From positions 1 to 64,000 of the forward strand of contig NZ_BDBV01000081.1 in NCBI RefSeq assembly GCF_001613165.1: a DNA stretch of 64,000 bases, in the 5' to 3' direction. The notes below the pieces were generated by a model. The model was not told the DNA's origin, did no database searches, and saw only the letters and a program-made list of their open reading frames with translations. Below, one piece after another: positions 32,158-40,333 of the stretch. The stretch is from Nocardia mexicana NBRC 108244 (GTDB lineage: Bacteria > Actinomycetota > Actinomycetes > Mycobacteriales > Mycobacteriaceae). The stretch's first letter is position 1. Every line of letters starts with the position of its first letter. The position numbers and the translations under genes were made by a program.

Positions 32158-33165
32158 TTGGGGACCGATCAGACACTGTTGCATCGTTTCGTGTTGTCGC
32201 AGCTCACCGCGGCAGGCGCGGATCAGACGCGGGTGCTGCGCGAATGCGGCGTGCCGGAATGGACGATGACCGGCGAGGGTGTGCACGTGCCCAGTGCGAC
32301 GTTCTCCCGATTATGGGAGGTCGGTGAGCGATTACTCGACGATCCCGATATCGCCCTGCACGTCGCGAGCCGATACCGGCTGACCGCGCTGCGGCTCTAC
32401 GACTACCTGTTCACCAGCGCGCCCACCGTCGGCGCCGGATTGGCGACCTGCGGCCCGTACGTCACCGCCGTCACCACCAACCACCGCTTCGACCTGGTGG
32501 CCGAGAACGACGGGGAAACCACGCTCTATCTCGACATCATCGATGGCGAGGGCCGCGGCCGCGACCTCACCCAGCTGTGGGGGCTGGTGGCGGTGCTGAC
32601 CCGGGCCCGGCAGGTCCTCGATGCGCCGCTGGATCCGATACGGGTGTCGCTGCGGCAGCGGGCGCCGCGCAACCACGCCACCTTCACCGAGGTATTCGGC
32701 ACCGCGGCCATCGAATTCGGTGCCCCGGTGGACGCCATGACATTCCGGGCGGCCGATATGGAATTGCCGCTGACCACAGCCGATCCCGTGCTGGCCGATG
32801 TGCTGCAGCCGCTGGCCGCCGCGCTGCCCCCGCCCCCGCCGCTGGCGACGGCCTGGCCCGAGCGGGTCGCCGCCGCCCTGGCCGAGGCCTTCGAACAGGG
32901 CGAGGTCTCGCTGGACCGAGTCTCGCGGCGGCTGGCGACGAGCCCGCGCACGCTGCAGCGCCGGCTGGCCGAGTCGGGGACCACGTGGCGGCGGGAACTG
33001 GATCGCGCCAGGCTGATCCGCGCCGCGGCGGCGGGGCCGGTGAGCCGCGAGCGGCAGGCGGAACTGCTGGGCTACTCCGACGCGGGGTCCATGCGGCGGG
33101 CGGCGCGTCGCTGGTCGGTGGTCGCGCATGCCCGCCTCGGCGACGAAGTGGACCGCCGCGTCTAG
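32158..33165 (+). CDS. AraC-family regulator with arabinose-binding-type N-terminal domain
   Basis: A 335-residue regulator. Residues 15-190 match the AraC ligand domain with long helices seen in lipid and siderophore regulators (GVHVPSATFSRLWEVGERLL, DDPDIALHVASRYRLTALRL). The DNA-binding part is at 255-330 (VSLDRVSRRLATSPRTLQRR, LAESGTTWRRELDRARLIRA, AELLGYSDAGSMRRAARRWS). The TTG start is supported by a strong AGGAGGGG site 3 nt upstream. Targets are unknown; it is convergent with the small gene that follows. Confidence 0.85.
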   Translation: MGTDQTLLHRFVLSQLTAAGADQTRVLRECGVPEWTMTGEGVHVPSATFSRLWEVGERLLDDPDIALHVASRYRLTALRLYDYLFTSAPTVGAGLATCGPYVTAVTTNHRFDLVAENDGETTLYLDIIDGEGRGRDLTQLWGLVAVLTRARQVLDAPLDPIRVSLRQRAPRNHATFTEVFGTAAIEFGAPVDAMTFRAADMELPLTTADPVLADVLQPLAAALPPPPPLATAWPERVAAALAEAFEQGEVSLDRVSRRLATSPRTLQRRLAESGTTWRRELDRARLIRAAAAGPVSRERQAELLGYSDAGSMRRAARRWSVVAHARLGDEVDRRV

Positions 33166-33169
33166 CACG

Positions 33170-33391
33170 TCAGACCTTCAGATTGCTGGCGGCGATATTC
33201 CAGAACGTGCTGCGGTCCATCATCCGCAGATCCCAGCTCTCGGCGATGGCGTGCGACGCCGTCACGATGGCCGCGACGTCGAAGTCCTCGCGCGTGGCGG
33301 TGCCCTTGGCTTCGAGTTCTGCGATCACGTACGCGGTCGCGGATTCGAAGGTGTTCAACACGGCGTTCTCCAATCGGTCGTAGGTACACAT
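33170..33391 (-). CDS. Small protein of unknown function (73 aa)
   Basis: A 73-residue, mostly helical, acidic protein (YDRLENAVLNTFESATAYVI, then HAIAESWDLRMMDRSTFWNI). No family recognised. The first Met in this part of a longer frame is preferred because the upstream sequence is Arg/Pro-rich shadow-like translation. There is no clear ribosome-binding site; a 9-bp hairpin (33413-33436) lies 20 nt upstream in the presumed leader. It ends 4 nt from the convergent AraC gene. Confidence 0.55.
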   Translation of the reverse strand: MCTYDRLENAVLNTFESATAYVIAELEAKGTATREDFDVAAIVTASHAIAESWDLRMMDRSTFWNIAASNLKV

Positions 33392-33738
33392 ACGGTCGAT
33401 CACGGATCGTGTTGCCGCGCAGAGGTGTGCGCGGCAGACACCGAACCGACACCGCGCGGGCGGTCCCCGTCGTCCCGGGTTCGACGTCCCGGTTCGGCGC
33501 AAGGCCCGGTGCCCGAATGCGCCGGGCCGAGGCCTCGGGGACGGCGAACGCCGTCCGGGAGGGCGGATCGCGTCCGATGGAGGGGTGGAGCGATCCGTGG
33601 ACGACAGGCACCGGTGCCGCGCGGCGGGCACGGTGCCAGTCTTGCGCCCTGTCGCAGAGTGAACCAGCGCCGAACACGCCACACTCGGGCAAACGCGCCA
33701 ATTTCGTGGCGTGGCGGGATCGGCTCTCTGTGCGCCCA
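33392..33738. other. Hairpin-rich intergenic region (347 nt)
   Basis: No convincing gene. Several perfect or near-perfect stems occur: 33413-33421 with 33428-33436 (9 bp), 33503-33512 with 33519-33528 (10 bp, one wobble), GACGGC/GCCGTC at 33541-33556, and the palindromic pair GGCACCGGTGCC (33607-33618) plus GGCACGGTGCC (near 33627-33637). It may hold a terminator for the acyl-CoA ligase gene and a promoter for the small gene. Confidence 0.45.
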
Positions 33739-35442
33739 TTATCCGGAGGTCGGAGGTAGCAGGTCCTCGTAGCGGTACTCGGTATCGATCGAGGTACCGG
33801 CCGCGTGCGCCTGCTCCTCGCGCTGCCGCAGTTCGACCCGGCGGATCTTTCCGGAGATGGTCTTGGGCAGATCGGCGAATTCGATCCGGCGGATCCGCAG
33901 GTACGGGGCGAGGTGGTCGCGGGCGTACTCGAGGATGGCGTGGGCGGTCTCGGGGCCGGGCTCCCAGCCGGTGGCCAGCGCGACATACGCCTTGGGGACC
34001 GCCAGGCGGGTGTCGTCGGGTTGCGGCACCACCGCGGCCTCCACCACGGCCGGATGCTCGATGAGCACGCTTTCCAGCTCGAACGGCGACACCTTGTAAT
34101 CGGAGGACTTGAACACGTCGTCGGTGCGCCCGATATAGGTGATGTAGCCGTCGCTGTCGCGCGCGGCGACATCACCGGTGTGGTAGTAGCCGCCCGCCAT
34201 GACCGCCGAATTCCGTTCCGGGTCTTGCAGATATCCGGTCATGAGATTCACCGGCTCGGCGCCGAGATCCAGGCAGATCTCGCCCTCCTCGCCCGCCCGG
34301 CCGGAGACCGGATCGACCAGCACCACCGGGACGCCGGGCGCGGGGCGGCCCATCGAACCGGGCTTGACCGGCTGGCCCGGGGTGTTGCCCACCTGCAGGG
34401 TGGTCTCGGTCTGGCCGAAACCGTCCCGGATAGTCAGCCCCCAGGCCTTGTCGACCCGCGCGATGACATCCGGGTTGAGCGGCTCACCGGCGCCGAGGAT
34501 CTCGCGCAGACCCTCCGGCCGCGCCCCCAGATCGGATTGAATCAGCATGCGCCACACCGTCGGTGGCGCGCAGAACGTATTCACCCGGGCCCTGCGCAAC
34601 TGTCCGAGCAGGGCGGCGGCGTCGAATCGGCCGTAGTTGTAGACGAAGATGGTCGCCTCGGCGATCCAGGGTGCGAAGAAACAACTCCACGCGTGCTTCG
34701 CCCAGCCGGGTGCACTGATGGCCAGGTGCACGTCGCCGGGGCGGACGCCGATCCAGTACATGGTGCTGAGGTGGCCGACCGGGTAGCTGACCTGGTTGTG
34801 TCGCACCATCTTCGGCCTGCTGGTGGTGCCGGAGGTGAAGTAGACCAGCAGTTCGTCGGTGACGTCGGTGCCGGTCTCGAACGGGCCCGCCGACTCCACC
34901 GCGGCGGCCTCGGCGTAGTCCCGCCAGCCGGGCACCCCGGCACCCACGACGATACCGGTGTAGTCGCCGTCCACCTGCTCGAACTTGGCGGTGTCGGCGG
35001 CATTGGCGATGACGAAACGTACGGCGCCGCGGGCGATCCGGTCGCTCAGGTCGGCCGGTCCGAGGGCCGCGGTGGTCGGCATCACGACCGCGCCGAGCTT
35101 GGCGATCGCCAGCATCGACTCCCACAGCTCGACCTGATTGCCGAGCATCACGATCACCCGATCACCCTGGCGCACACCGAGTCCGGCGAGCCAGGTCGCG
35201 ACCCGATCGGAGCGCCGCGCCATATCGTCGAAGCTCACCCGCTGCTCGCGGCCGTCCTCCTCGACGATCCACAGGGCGGTGCGGTCGTTGCCGCGGGCGA
35301 TCACATCGAACCAGTCGATGGCCCAGTTGAATCGGCCCTCCAGTCGCGGCCACGCGAACTGCTGTACCGCGGTCGCGTAATCCGTAGTCCACTCGACGAG
35401 CTGGTCGCGCGCCGCACGGTACCGCTCGGTGTTCGAGGTCAT
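33739..35442 (-). CDS. AMP-forming acyl-CoA synthetase (medium-chain type)
   Basis: A 567-residue ANL-superfamily ligase that activates a carboxylic acid as an acyl-AMP and then a CoA thioester. Motifs: P-loop LLVYFTSGTTSRPKM (about 192-206), APGWAKHAWSCFFAPW, GFGQTETTL (A5), YYHTGDVA and GRTDDVFKSSDYKVSPFELE hinge, and C-terminal lysine in KTISGKIRRVELR (about 530). The layout fits MACS-type synthetases acting on medium-chain or aromatic acids. AGGAGA precedes the ATG. It lies 46 nt after a second acyl-CoA ligase on the same strand, so the two are probably one operon. Confidence 0.9.
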   Translation of the reverse strand: MTSNTERYRAARDQLVEWTTDYATAVQQFAWPRLEGRFNWAIDWFDVIARGNDRTALWIVEEDGREQRVSFDDMARRSDRVATWLAGLGVRQGDRVIVMLGNQVELWESMLAIAKLGAVVMPTTAALGPADLSDRIARGAVRFVIANAADTAKFEQVDGDYTGIVVGAGVPGWRDYAEAAAVESAGPFETGTDVTDELLVYFTSGTTSRPKMVRHNQVSYPVGHLSTMYWIGVRPGDVHLAISAPGWAKHAWSCFFAPWIAEATIFVYNYGRFDAAALLGQLRRARVNTFCAPPTVWRMLIQSDLGARPEGLREILGAGEPLNPDVIARVDKAWGLTIRDGFGQTETTLQVGNTPGQPVKPGSMGRPAPGVPVVLVDPVSGRAGEEGEICLDLGAEPVNLMTGYLQDPERNSAVMAGGYYHTGDVAARDSDGYITYIGRTDDVFKSSDYKVSPFELESVLIEHPAVVEAAVVPQPDDTRLAVPKAYVALATGWEPGPETAHAILEYARDHLAPYLRIRRIEFADLPKTISGKIRRVELRQREEQAHAAGTSIDTEYRYEDLLPPTSG

Positions 35443-35488
35443 GGCGCAATCTCCTGTCTCTGTGCCCCATCCCGCATACGGCCGTCTG

Positions 35489-37177
35489 TCATTCCGCCGT
35501 CCGGTCGTCCGTATTTCCGGCATGCTTCTGGCCGGAATTCCTCTCGACACCTCGGCCGAACAACTGCGCCGACACCTCGCGCATCTCGACCTTGCGGACC
35601 TTGCCGGTCACCGTCATCGGGAACTCCTCGACGACGTGCACGTAGCGGGGGATCTTGAAATGCGCGAGCTTGCCGGTGCAGAACTCCCGCAGCGCCGCGG
35701 CGTCGATCGGCGGCGCGCCCTCGCGCATCCGGACCCACGCCACCAGCTCCTCGCCGTATTTCGGATCGGGCACGCCGACCACCTGGGCATCGAGGATGTC
35801 GGGATGGGTGTAGAGGAACTCCTCGATCTCGCGCGGGTAGACGTTCTCGCCGCCGCGAATCACCATGTCCTTGATGCGCCCGGTGATCGCGAGATAGCCG
35901 TCGTCGTCCATGGTGGCCAGGTCGCCGGTGTGCATCCAGCGTCCGGAATCTATTGCCGCGGCGGTCTTCTCGGGTTCGTTCCAATAACCGAGCATCACCG
36001 AGTAGCCGCGCGTGCACAGTTCGCCGGGCTCGCCGCGTGGCACGGTCAGCCCGGTGGCCGGGTCGACGACCTTCACCTCCAGATGTGGTCCCACCCGGCC
36101 GACGGTCGCGGTGCGCTGGGCGAGCGTGTCGTCGCGGCGGGTCTGGGTGGACACCGGCGAGGTCTCGGTCATGCCGTAGCAGATGCAGACCTCGCGCATG
36201 CCCATCCGCTCGATGACCTGCTTCATCACCTCGACCGGGCACGGCGACCCGGCCATGATTCCGGTGCGCAGTGTGGACAGGTCGTAGGATGCGAAATCCG
36301 GCTCGGCCAGCTCGGCGATGAACATGGTCGGCACGCCGTACAGCGACGTACAGCCCTCGGCCGCAACCGTTTCCAGTGTGGCGCGCGGATCGAACGCGGG
36401 CGCCGGGATCACCATGGCCGCGCCGTGGCTGGTGGCGGCGAGATTGCCCATCACCATGCCGAAGCAGTGGTAGAACGGTACCGGCAGGCAGATCAGGTCG
36501 GTCTCGGTATAGCCGCACAGCTCGCCGACGAAGTAGCCGTTGTTCAGGATGTTGTGGTGCGACAGCGTCGCGCCCTTGGGGAATCCCGTTGTGCCCGAGG
36601 TGTATTGGATATTGATCGGATCGTCGGGGGACAGCGCGGCCTGTGCCGCGGCCACTGCCGTCGGATCTCCCGCGCGGCCGGTGTCCAGCAGCGCGGCCCA
36701 GTCGTCACCGTCGAGCAGGACCACGCGCGTCAGCTCCGGGCACTCGGGCCGCACCTCGTCGATCATCGCCGCGTAGTCCGAGCCCTTGAACTCCCGCGCC
36801 GCGACGAGCAGCCGAATCCCGGCCTGCCCCAGCACATATCGCAGCTCGTGTGCGCGATAGGCGGGATTGATGTTCACCAGGATCGCGCCGATCTTCGCGG
36901 TCGCGTACTGCACCAGCGTCCACTCCGCGCGATTGGGCGCCCAGATCCCGACCCGGTCGCCCTTGCCGATCCCGGCGGCGAGCAGTCCGAGCGCGACCGC
37001 ATTCACCTGCGCGGCGAACTCGCGGTAGGTCCACCGCACCCCGGCGGCGCGGTCCACGAGCGCGAGACGATCCGCGTGCGCGGCGACCGTGCGATCGAGG
37101 TTGGCGCCGATCGTGTCGCCGAGCAACGGCGCGTCCCACGCCCCGTGCGAATAGGCGGCCGGTCGGATCCGGCCCAT
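35489..37177 (-). CDS. AMP-forming fatty-acyl-CoA synthetase (FadD type)
   Basis: A 562-residue ANL-superfamily ligase. Motifs: NIQYTSGTTGFPKGATLSHH P-loop, PFYHCFGMVMGNLA, CYGMTETSPVS, WMHTGDLATMDDDGY, GRIKDMVIRGGENVYPREIE hinge and the C-terminal lysine in MTVTGKVRKVEMRE. These match FadD-type enzymes activating fatty acids for beta-oxidation or lipid synthesis. Several in-frame GTG codons lie upstream (37189, 37210); ATG 37177 is chosen as the N-terminus MGRIRPAAYSHG aligns with the family. First gene of a likely two-gene operon, divergent from the GAF-LuxR regulator, a plausible controller. Confidence 0.9.
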   Translation of the reverse strand: MGRIRPAAYSHGAWDAPLLGDTIGANLDRTVAAHADRLALVDRAAGVRWTYREFAAQVNAVALGLLAAGIGKGDRVGIWAPNRAEWTLVQYATAKIGAILVNINPAYRAHELRYVLGQAGIRLLVAAREFKGSDYAAMIDEVRPECPELTRVVLLDGDDWAALLDTGRAGDPTAVAAAQAALSPDDPINIQYTSGTTGFPKGATLSHHNILNNGYFVGELCGYTETDLICLPVPFYHCFGMVMGNLAATSHGAAMVIPAPAFDPRATLETVAAEGCTSLYGVPTMFIAELAEPDFASYDLSTLRTGIMAGSPCPVEVMKQVIERMGMREVCICYGMTETSPVSTQTRRDDTLAQRTATVGRVGPHLEVKVVDPATGLTVPRGEPGELCTRGYSVMLGYWNEPEKTAAAIDSGRWMHTGDLATMDDDGYLAITGRIKDMVIRGGENVYPREIEEFLYTHPDILDAQVVGVPDPKYGEELVAWVRMREGAPPIDAAALREFCTGKLAHFKIPRYVHVVEEFPMTVTGKVRKVEMREVSAQLFGRGVERNSGQKHAGNTDDRTAE

Positions 37178-37247
37178 CTGCGAACTCACACCGATTAGGA
37201 TCCAGGTCACATTCCCCCGCCCGCCACCCCCGGAAAGGGGTACCGAG

Positions 37248-38111
37248 ATGGATCTCCTGCGCCCCCGCGACGCCGACGCGCTGCGTGCCGAGATGCGGCA
37301 GGTCGCGGCCGTATCCGGGATGCCGGTGGTCTTCGGCGGCCAGGTCCACGCGGAGACGTTGATCCTGAGCGAATTCCTCGGTACCCGCACCAGCGCCATG
37401 CGGGGTCTGGCGGTGTCGCCGTCCTCCGGTGTCGGGGGTGCGGCAGTGGCGAGCAAGCGGCCCACCTCCGTCGCCGACTACCGCGTGGCCTCGACGATCA
37501 CCCACCACTACGACGCGCCGGTGCTCACGGAGGGGCTGCGGGCAGTGGTGGGGGTGCCGGTCGTGGTGCGCGGCGAGTCGCGCGCGGTGCTGTACATCGC
37601 GAGCCGCGATGCGGGGCCGATCGGCGGCCGGGCCGCGGACCTGGCGGTACAGGCCGGGCGGCGGCTGGCCGTCGAACTGGCCATTCGCGACGAGGTGGAC
37701 CGCCGCCTGCGCCTGCGCGAGGCGGCCTCGAGCGCACGGTCGCCCACCGATGGCGGGGTCTTGGATACCATTGCCGCCGAACAGCTTCGCGATATCCACG
37801 CCGAGATGCGTGGCATCGCCCAGACTGTCACGGACACGGTGGCCCGTGCCCGCCTGCGAGACCTGTCGGATCGGCTCACTCAGCTGCTGTCCGGGCCCGA
37901 CATCCCCGACGACGCACCGCCATTGGCGCCTCGCGAACTCGACGTGCTCGCCCACGTCGCCCTCGGCTGCACCAATGCCGAAGCGGCGCAGCGACTCTCA
38001 CTGCGCCCGGAAACGGTGAAGAGCTACCTGCGCAGCGCGATGACGAAATTGGGGGCGCACACCCGCCACGAGGCCGTCGTGCGGGCACGTAGGTCGGGGC
38101 TGCTGCCGTAG
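37248..38111 (+). CDS. LuxR-family regulator with GAF-like sensor domain
   Basis: A 287-residue regulator. The N-terminal ~170 residues form a GAF-like sensor (VASTITHHYDAPVLTEGLRA, VVGVPVVVRGESRAVLYIAS). The C-terminal LuxR helix-turn-helix is at 224-285 (LAPRELDVLAHVALGCTNAE, AAQRLSLRPETVKSYLRSAM). AAAGGGG precedes the ATG. It is divergent from the fatty-acyl-CoA synthetase gene, the arrangement of acyl-CoA-ligase regulators in actinomycetes, so it probably controls that operon in response to a small ligand. A nested inverted repeat follows. Confidence 0.85.
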   Translation: MDLLRPRDADALRAEMRQVAAVSGMPVVFGGQVHAETLILSEFLGTRTSAMRGLAVSPSSGVGGAAVASKRPTSVADYRVASTITHHYDAPVLTEGLRAVVGVPVVVRGESRAVLYIASRDAGPIGGRAADLAVQAGRRLAVELAIRDEVDRRLRLREAASSARSPTDGGVLDTIAAEQLRDIHAEMRGIAQTVTDTVARARLRDLSDRLTQLLSGPDIPDDAPPLAPRELDVLAHVALGCTNAEAAQRLSLRPETVKSYLRSAMTKLGAHTRHEAVVRARRSGLLP

Positions 38112-38120
38112 CGCTCCGGC

Positions 38121-38189
38121 CTGAGCGGACACAGGCCGCAGTGGCGCAGCAGTTCTCGCCGTGTCACTGCGATTCGTGTCCGCTCGGGC
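38121..38189. terminator. Nested inverted repeat between convergent genes
   Basis: Outer arms 38121-38133 and 38177-38189 pair over 13 bp (one wobble); inner GCAGTG (38139-38144) pairs with CACTGC (38166-38171). It lies between the LuxR and Ddn-like genes and may stop transcription from both sides. Confidence 0.5.
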
Positions 38190-38212
38190 CGGATCCGCGT
38201 CGCTGGTGAATG

Positions 38213-38641
38213 TTAGGCGCGGTGAAGGGCCAGCACCGGGATAGTCCGTATGCCCGCGGTCTTCTCCTCGTATTCGGCGAAGCCGGGGTAGAGCCGCGCC
38301 TGTTCGGCGTAGATTCGGTCGCGCTCGTCGCCGGTCACCTCGGAAACCGCCACCGGGTACTGCTCGGTGCCGATCTCCACCTCCGCCTTACCGGCGGCGG
38401 TCAGGTTGTAGTACCAGTCCGGGTTGGTCGGGGCACCGGCCTTGGAGGCGAAGACGTAGATGGTGCCCGGGTCCTGCTCGGCGGGCAGGTACATCATCGG
38501 GGTGACGAACTCTCGCCCGCTCTTGCGGCCGCGATGGTGCAGCAGCGCCATCGGCGCGCCCTCGAACGGGCCGCCGACCCTGCCCTCGTTGGAGCGGAAT
38601 TCCTCGATGATCCCGGTGTTCCAGTCGTTCGAGCTGCTCAT
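38213..38641 (-). CDS. Ddn-like F420-dependent nitroreductase-family protein
   Basis: A 142-residue protein of the deazaflavin-dependent nitroreductase family (Rv3547 group). WNTGIIEEFRSNEGRVGGPF, ALLHHRGRKSGREFVTPMMY, FASKAGAPTNPDWYYNLTAA and AEVEIGTEQYPVAVSEVTGD follow the family order; the Tyr pair in NPDWYYNL lies in the substrate and F420 site. In M. tuberculosis Ddn reduces quinones and activates nitroimidazoles. A second member lies at 11234-11665. Confidence 0.9.
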   Translation of the reverse strand: MSSSNDWNTGIIEEFRSNEGRVGGPFEGAPMALLHHRGRKSGREFVTPMMYLPAEQDPGTIYVFASKAGAPTNPDWYYNLTAAGKAEVEIGTEQYPVAVSEVTGDERDRIYAEQARLYPGFAEYEEKTAGIRTIPVLALHRA

Positions 38642-38739
38642 CGGGCCTCCTGTCGCGGATCGGGTACCGGCGCAGGACCCGGTCCGGGCATCGGTCCGGA
38701 CCGGTGATCACTGCTGCCGCGAGCGTAGCCCGGTGTCTG

Positions 38740-39282
38740 CTAGTCCTGCGGCTCGATGAGCTGGATGTCGAGCTCGATCGCGATCTTGTCGCTGAGCATC
38801 GCCGCGGGGATGCCGGGCGCGACCTCGAACTCGCTGCGCTTCAGCGTGCCCGTGGCGCTGAATCCGGCGTGGCGCTTCCCGTCGCCCTGGAACTCCTGGA
38901 CGCCGCCCCACTCCACGTCGAGGGTGATCGGCTTGGTCACACCGCCGAGGGTGACATCGCCGGTGACCTCGAAGTCCTCGGCGACCCGGATCGGCTCCAC
39001 GGCCTTGAAGTGCAGGGTGGGGCGCTTCTCGACGTCGAGCAGGTCGGCGCTGCGGACATGCTCGTCGCGCCCGGAATTGCCGGTGTCGAAGGAGTCGAGG
39101 TACACGGTCGCCTCGATCGCGGCGGCGCCGGACGCGTCCACCACGAAGCCCGCCTCGAACTTGTTGAAACGGCCGCGGACCTTGGAGATCCCCAGGTGCT
39201 TGACGGTGAAGTTGACCGCGGAGTGGTTGGTGTCCAGCTCCCAGGAGCCGGTCTTCAGGTTGGTCTGTTCGGAAGTCGTCAT
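38740..39282 (-). CDS. YceI-family lipid-binding protein
   Basis: A 180-residue YceI-fold protein. Diagnostic segments are SWELDTNHSAVNFTVKHLGI, SKVRGRFNKFEAGFVV, LDSFDTGNSGRDEHVRSADL and GDVTLGGVTKPITLDVEW. The barrel binds isoprenoid-type lipids such as polyprenyl compounds. There is no signal peptide, so this is a cytoplasmic YceI, common in actinomycetes. Divergent from an XRE/MmyB regulator 101 nt away; a TATCCT/AGGATA inverted repeat (39328-39354) lies between them. Confidence 0.9.
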   Translation of the reverse strand: MTTSEQTNLKTGSWELDTNHSAVNFTVKHLGISKVRGRFNKFEAGFVVDASGAAAIEATVYLDSFDTGNSGRDEHVRSADLLDVEKRPTLHFKAVEPIRVAEDFEVTGDVTLGGVTKPITLDVEWGGVQEFQGDGKRHAGFSATGTLKRSEFEVAPGIPAAMLSDKIAIELDIQLIEPQD

Positions 39283-39383
39283 GGCAACCAGATTTCCGGA
39301 CTGCGGTCCGTTTAGCCACACCGCCGCTATCCTGGCACTGGCGGGGCGAGGATAACGGCCCCGGGATCGGACAGGATGGTGAT

Positions 39384-40199
39384 GTGGCACGTTCCGAATT
39401 CGGCGAGTTTCTCATAGCCCGGCGCGCCCGGCTGCAGCCCGAGGAGGTCGGCCTGCCCGCCGGTCGCCGGCGGCGCACGCCAGGGCTGCGCCGCGAGGAG
39501 GTCGCCGCGCTCGCCGGGGTGAGCGTCGACTACCTGGCCCGGCTCGAGCAGGGCCGGGATACCAATCCCTCCATGGCGGTGCTGGGCGCGCTCTCCGACG
39601 CGCTGCGGTTGAACGACGTCGAGCGACATCATTTCGGCAAGCTGGCGCTCGGCCTGGACACCGGCTGTCCGTCGGCGGGCCAGGCGCGCGAACAGGTGAC
39701 CGACACCGTGCAGGCGGTGCTCGACGCCATGCACCCGACTCCCGCGTTCGTGCTCGGCCGCTGGCTCGACATCCTCGCCGGGAACGCCGCCTGGCGTGAT
39801 ATCGCGGGGCCCCTGGGCATGTTCGGCGACGAGTCCGAGGGCAATCTGGCCACGTACGTCTTCGCGCACCCGGACGCCGCCCGGCTCTGGCACGACTGGC
39901 CCACGGTGGCGGACATGATGGTCTCGGCGCTGCGCACCGCCCGGTCGCGGTGGCCGGAGGAGGCGCGACTCGCTCAGGTCATCGAGGGACTGCAGCGGTT
40001 CCCGGAATTCGCCTGCCGCTGGCGCGAGCATCGGGTCACCGATTTCCGTTCGGGCACAGTGCATATCGCGCATCCGCAGCGGGGAGAGGTCGAGGTCGAG
40101 ATCGAGACGCTCAATCCCGCCGAGGACCAGACCGTGCAGGTCTGGCTGGTCGACCGGCGCCGCGACCGCAGCCCCGCGCTGCGGCTGGTGAACGAGTAG
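39384..40199 (+). CDS. XRE-family regulator with MmyB-like domain
   Basis: A 271-residue regulator. The helix-turn-helix is at about 8-75 (LIARRARLQPEEVGLPAGRR, RTPGLRREEVAALAGVSVDY, LARLEQGRDTNPS) and the MmyB ligand domain follows (LAGNAAWRDIAGPLGMFGDE, VADMMVSALRTARSRWPEEA). Such proteins in actinomycetes often control a divergent oxidoreductase or lipid gene, here perhaps YceI. GTG start. The gene ends 20 nt before the leader ORF at 40219 and may carry its -35 region. Confidence 0.85.
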   Translation: MARSEFGEFLIARRARLQPEEVGLPAGRRRRTPGLRREEVAALAGVSVDYLARLEQGRDTNPSMAVLGALSDALRLNDVERHHFGKLALGLDTGCPSAGQAREQVTDTVQAVLDAMHPTPAFVLGRWLDILAGNAAWRDIAGPLGMFGDESEGNLATYVFAHPDAARLWHDWPTVADMMVSALRTARSRWPEEARLAQVIEGLQRFPEFACRWREHRVTDFRSGTVHIAHPQRGEVEVEIETLNPAEDQTVQVWLVDRRRDRSPALRLVNE

Positions 40200-40205
40200 G
40201 TCGGC

Positions 40206-40211
40206 TAAAAT
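40206..40211 (+). promoter_or_regulatory. -10 box placing transcription start at the leader ATG
   Basis: TAAAAT lies 7 nt before the ATG at 40219, so transcription should begin at or within a base of that codon. That predicts a leaderless mRNA. No strong -35 is visible (40183-40188 GGCTGG). Confidence 0.5.
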
Positions 40212-40218
40212 ACCCGGC

Positions 40219-40245
40219 ATGATGTTCTTCTTCCACCTGCGCTGA
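40219..40245 (+). CDS. Leader peptide MMFFFHLR (candidate attenuator)
   Basis: Eight codons: ATG ATG TTC TTC TTC CAC CTG CGC TGA. There is no ribosome-binding site, but a -10 box 8 nt upstream would make the mRNA start at this ATG, and leaderless translation is common in actinomycetes. Three consecutive Phe codons, then His, Leu and Arg, is the composition of amino-acid-sensing attenuators. Its bases 40222-40236 can pair over 15 bp with the ribosome-binding site of the downstream methyltransferase gene. Translation of this ORF would therefore decide whether that site is open. Not detectable by length alone; the structure is the evidence. Confidence 0.55.
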   Translation: MMFFFHLR

Positions 40246-40331
40246 GGTCCGCCGGAGCAGCGAGGATTCCCCTGTCCGGCGATGCGGGGCGACGCGGCGT
40301 CGTCCCGGGCCTCGTCGTGGGAGAAGAACAT
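40222..40331 (+). promoter_or_regulatory. Long-range helix: leader codons masking the methyltransferase ribosome-binding site
   Basis: 40222-40236 pairs with 40317-40331, 15 bp with a single U-G wobble, covering GGGAGAAG, the site for the ATG at 40334. Between them lie further stems: GGGCGACG with CGTCGTCCC near 40287-40306 (one bulge), CGCCGG with CCGGCG near 40250-40280, and CGAGG with CCTCG. A ribosome held on the Phe codons would keep the leader strand occupied and free the site. Confidence 0.6.
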
Positions 40332-40333
40332 TC

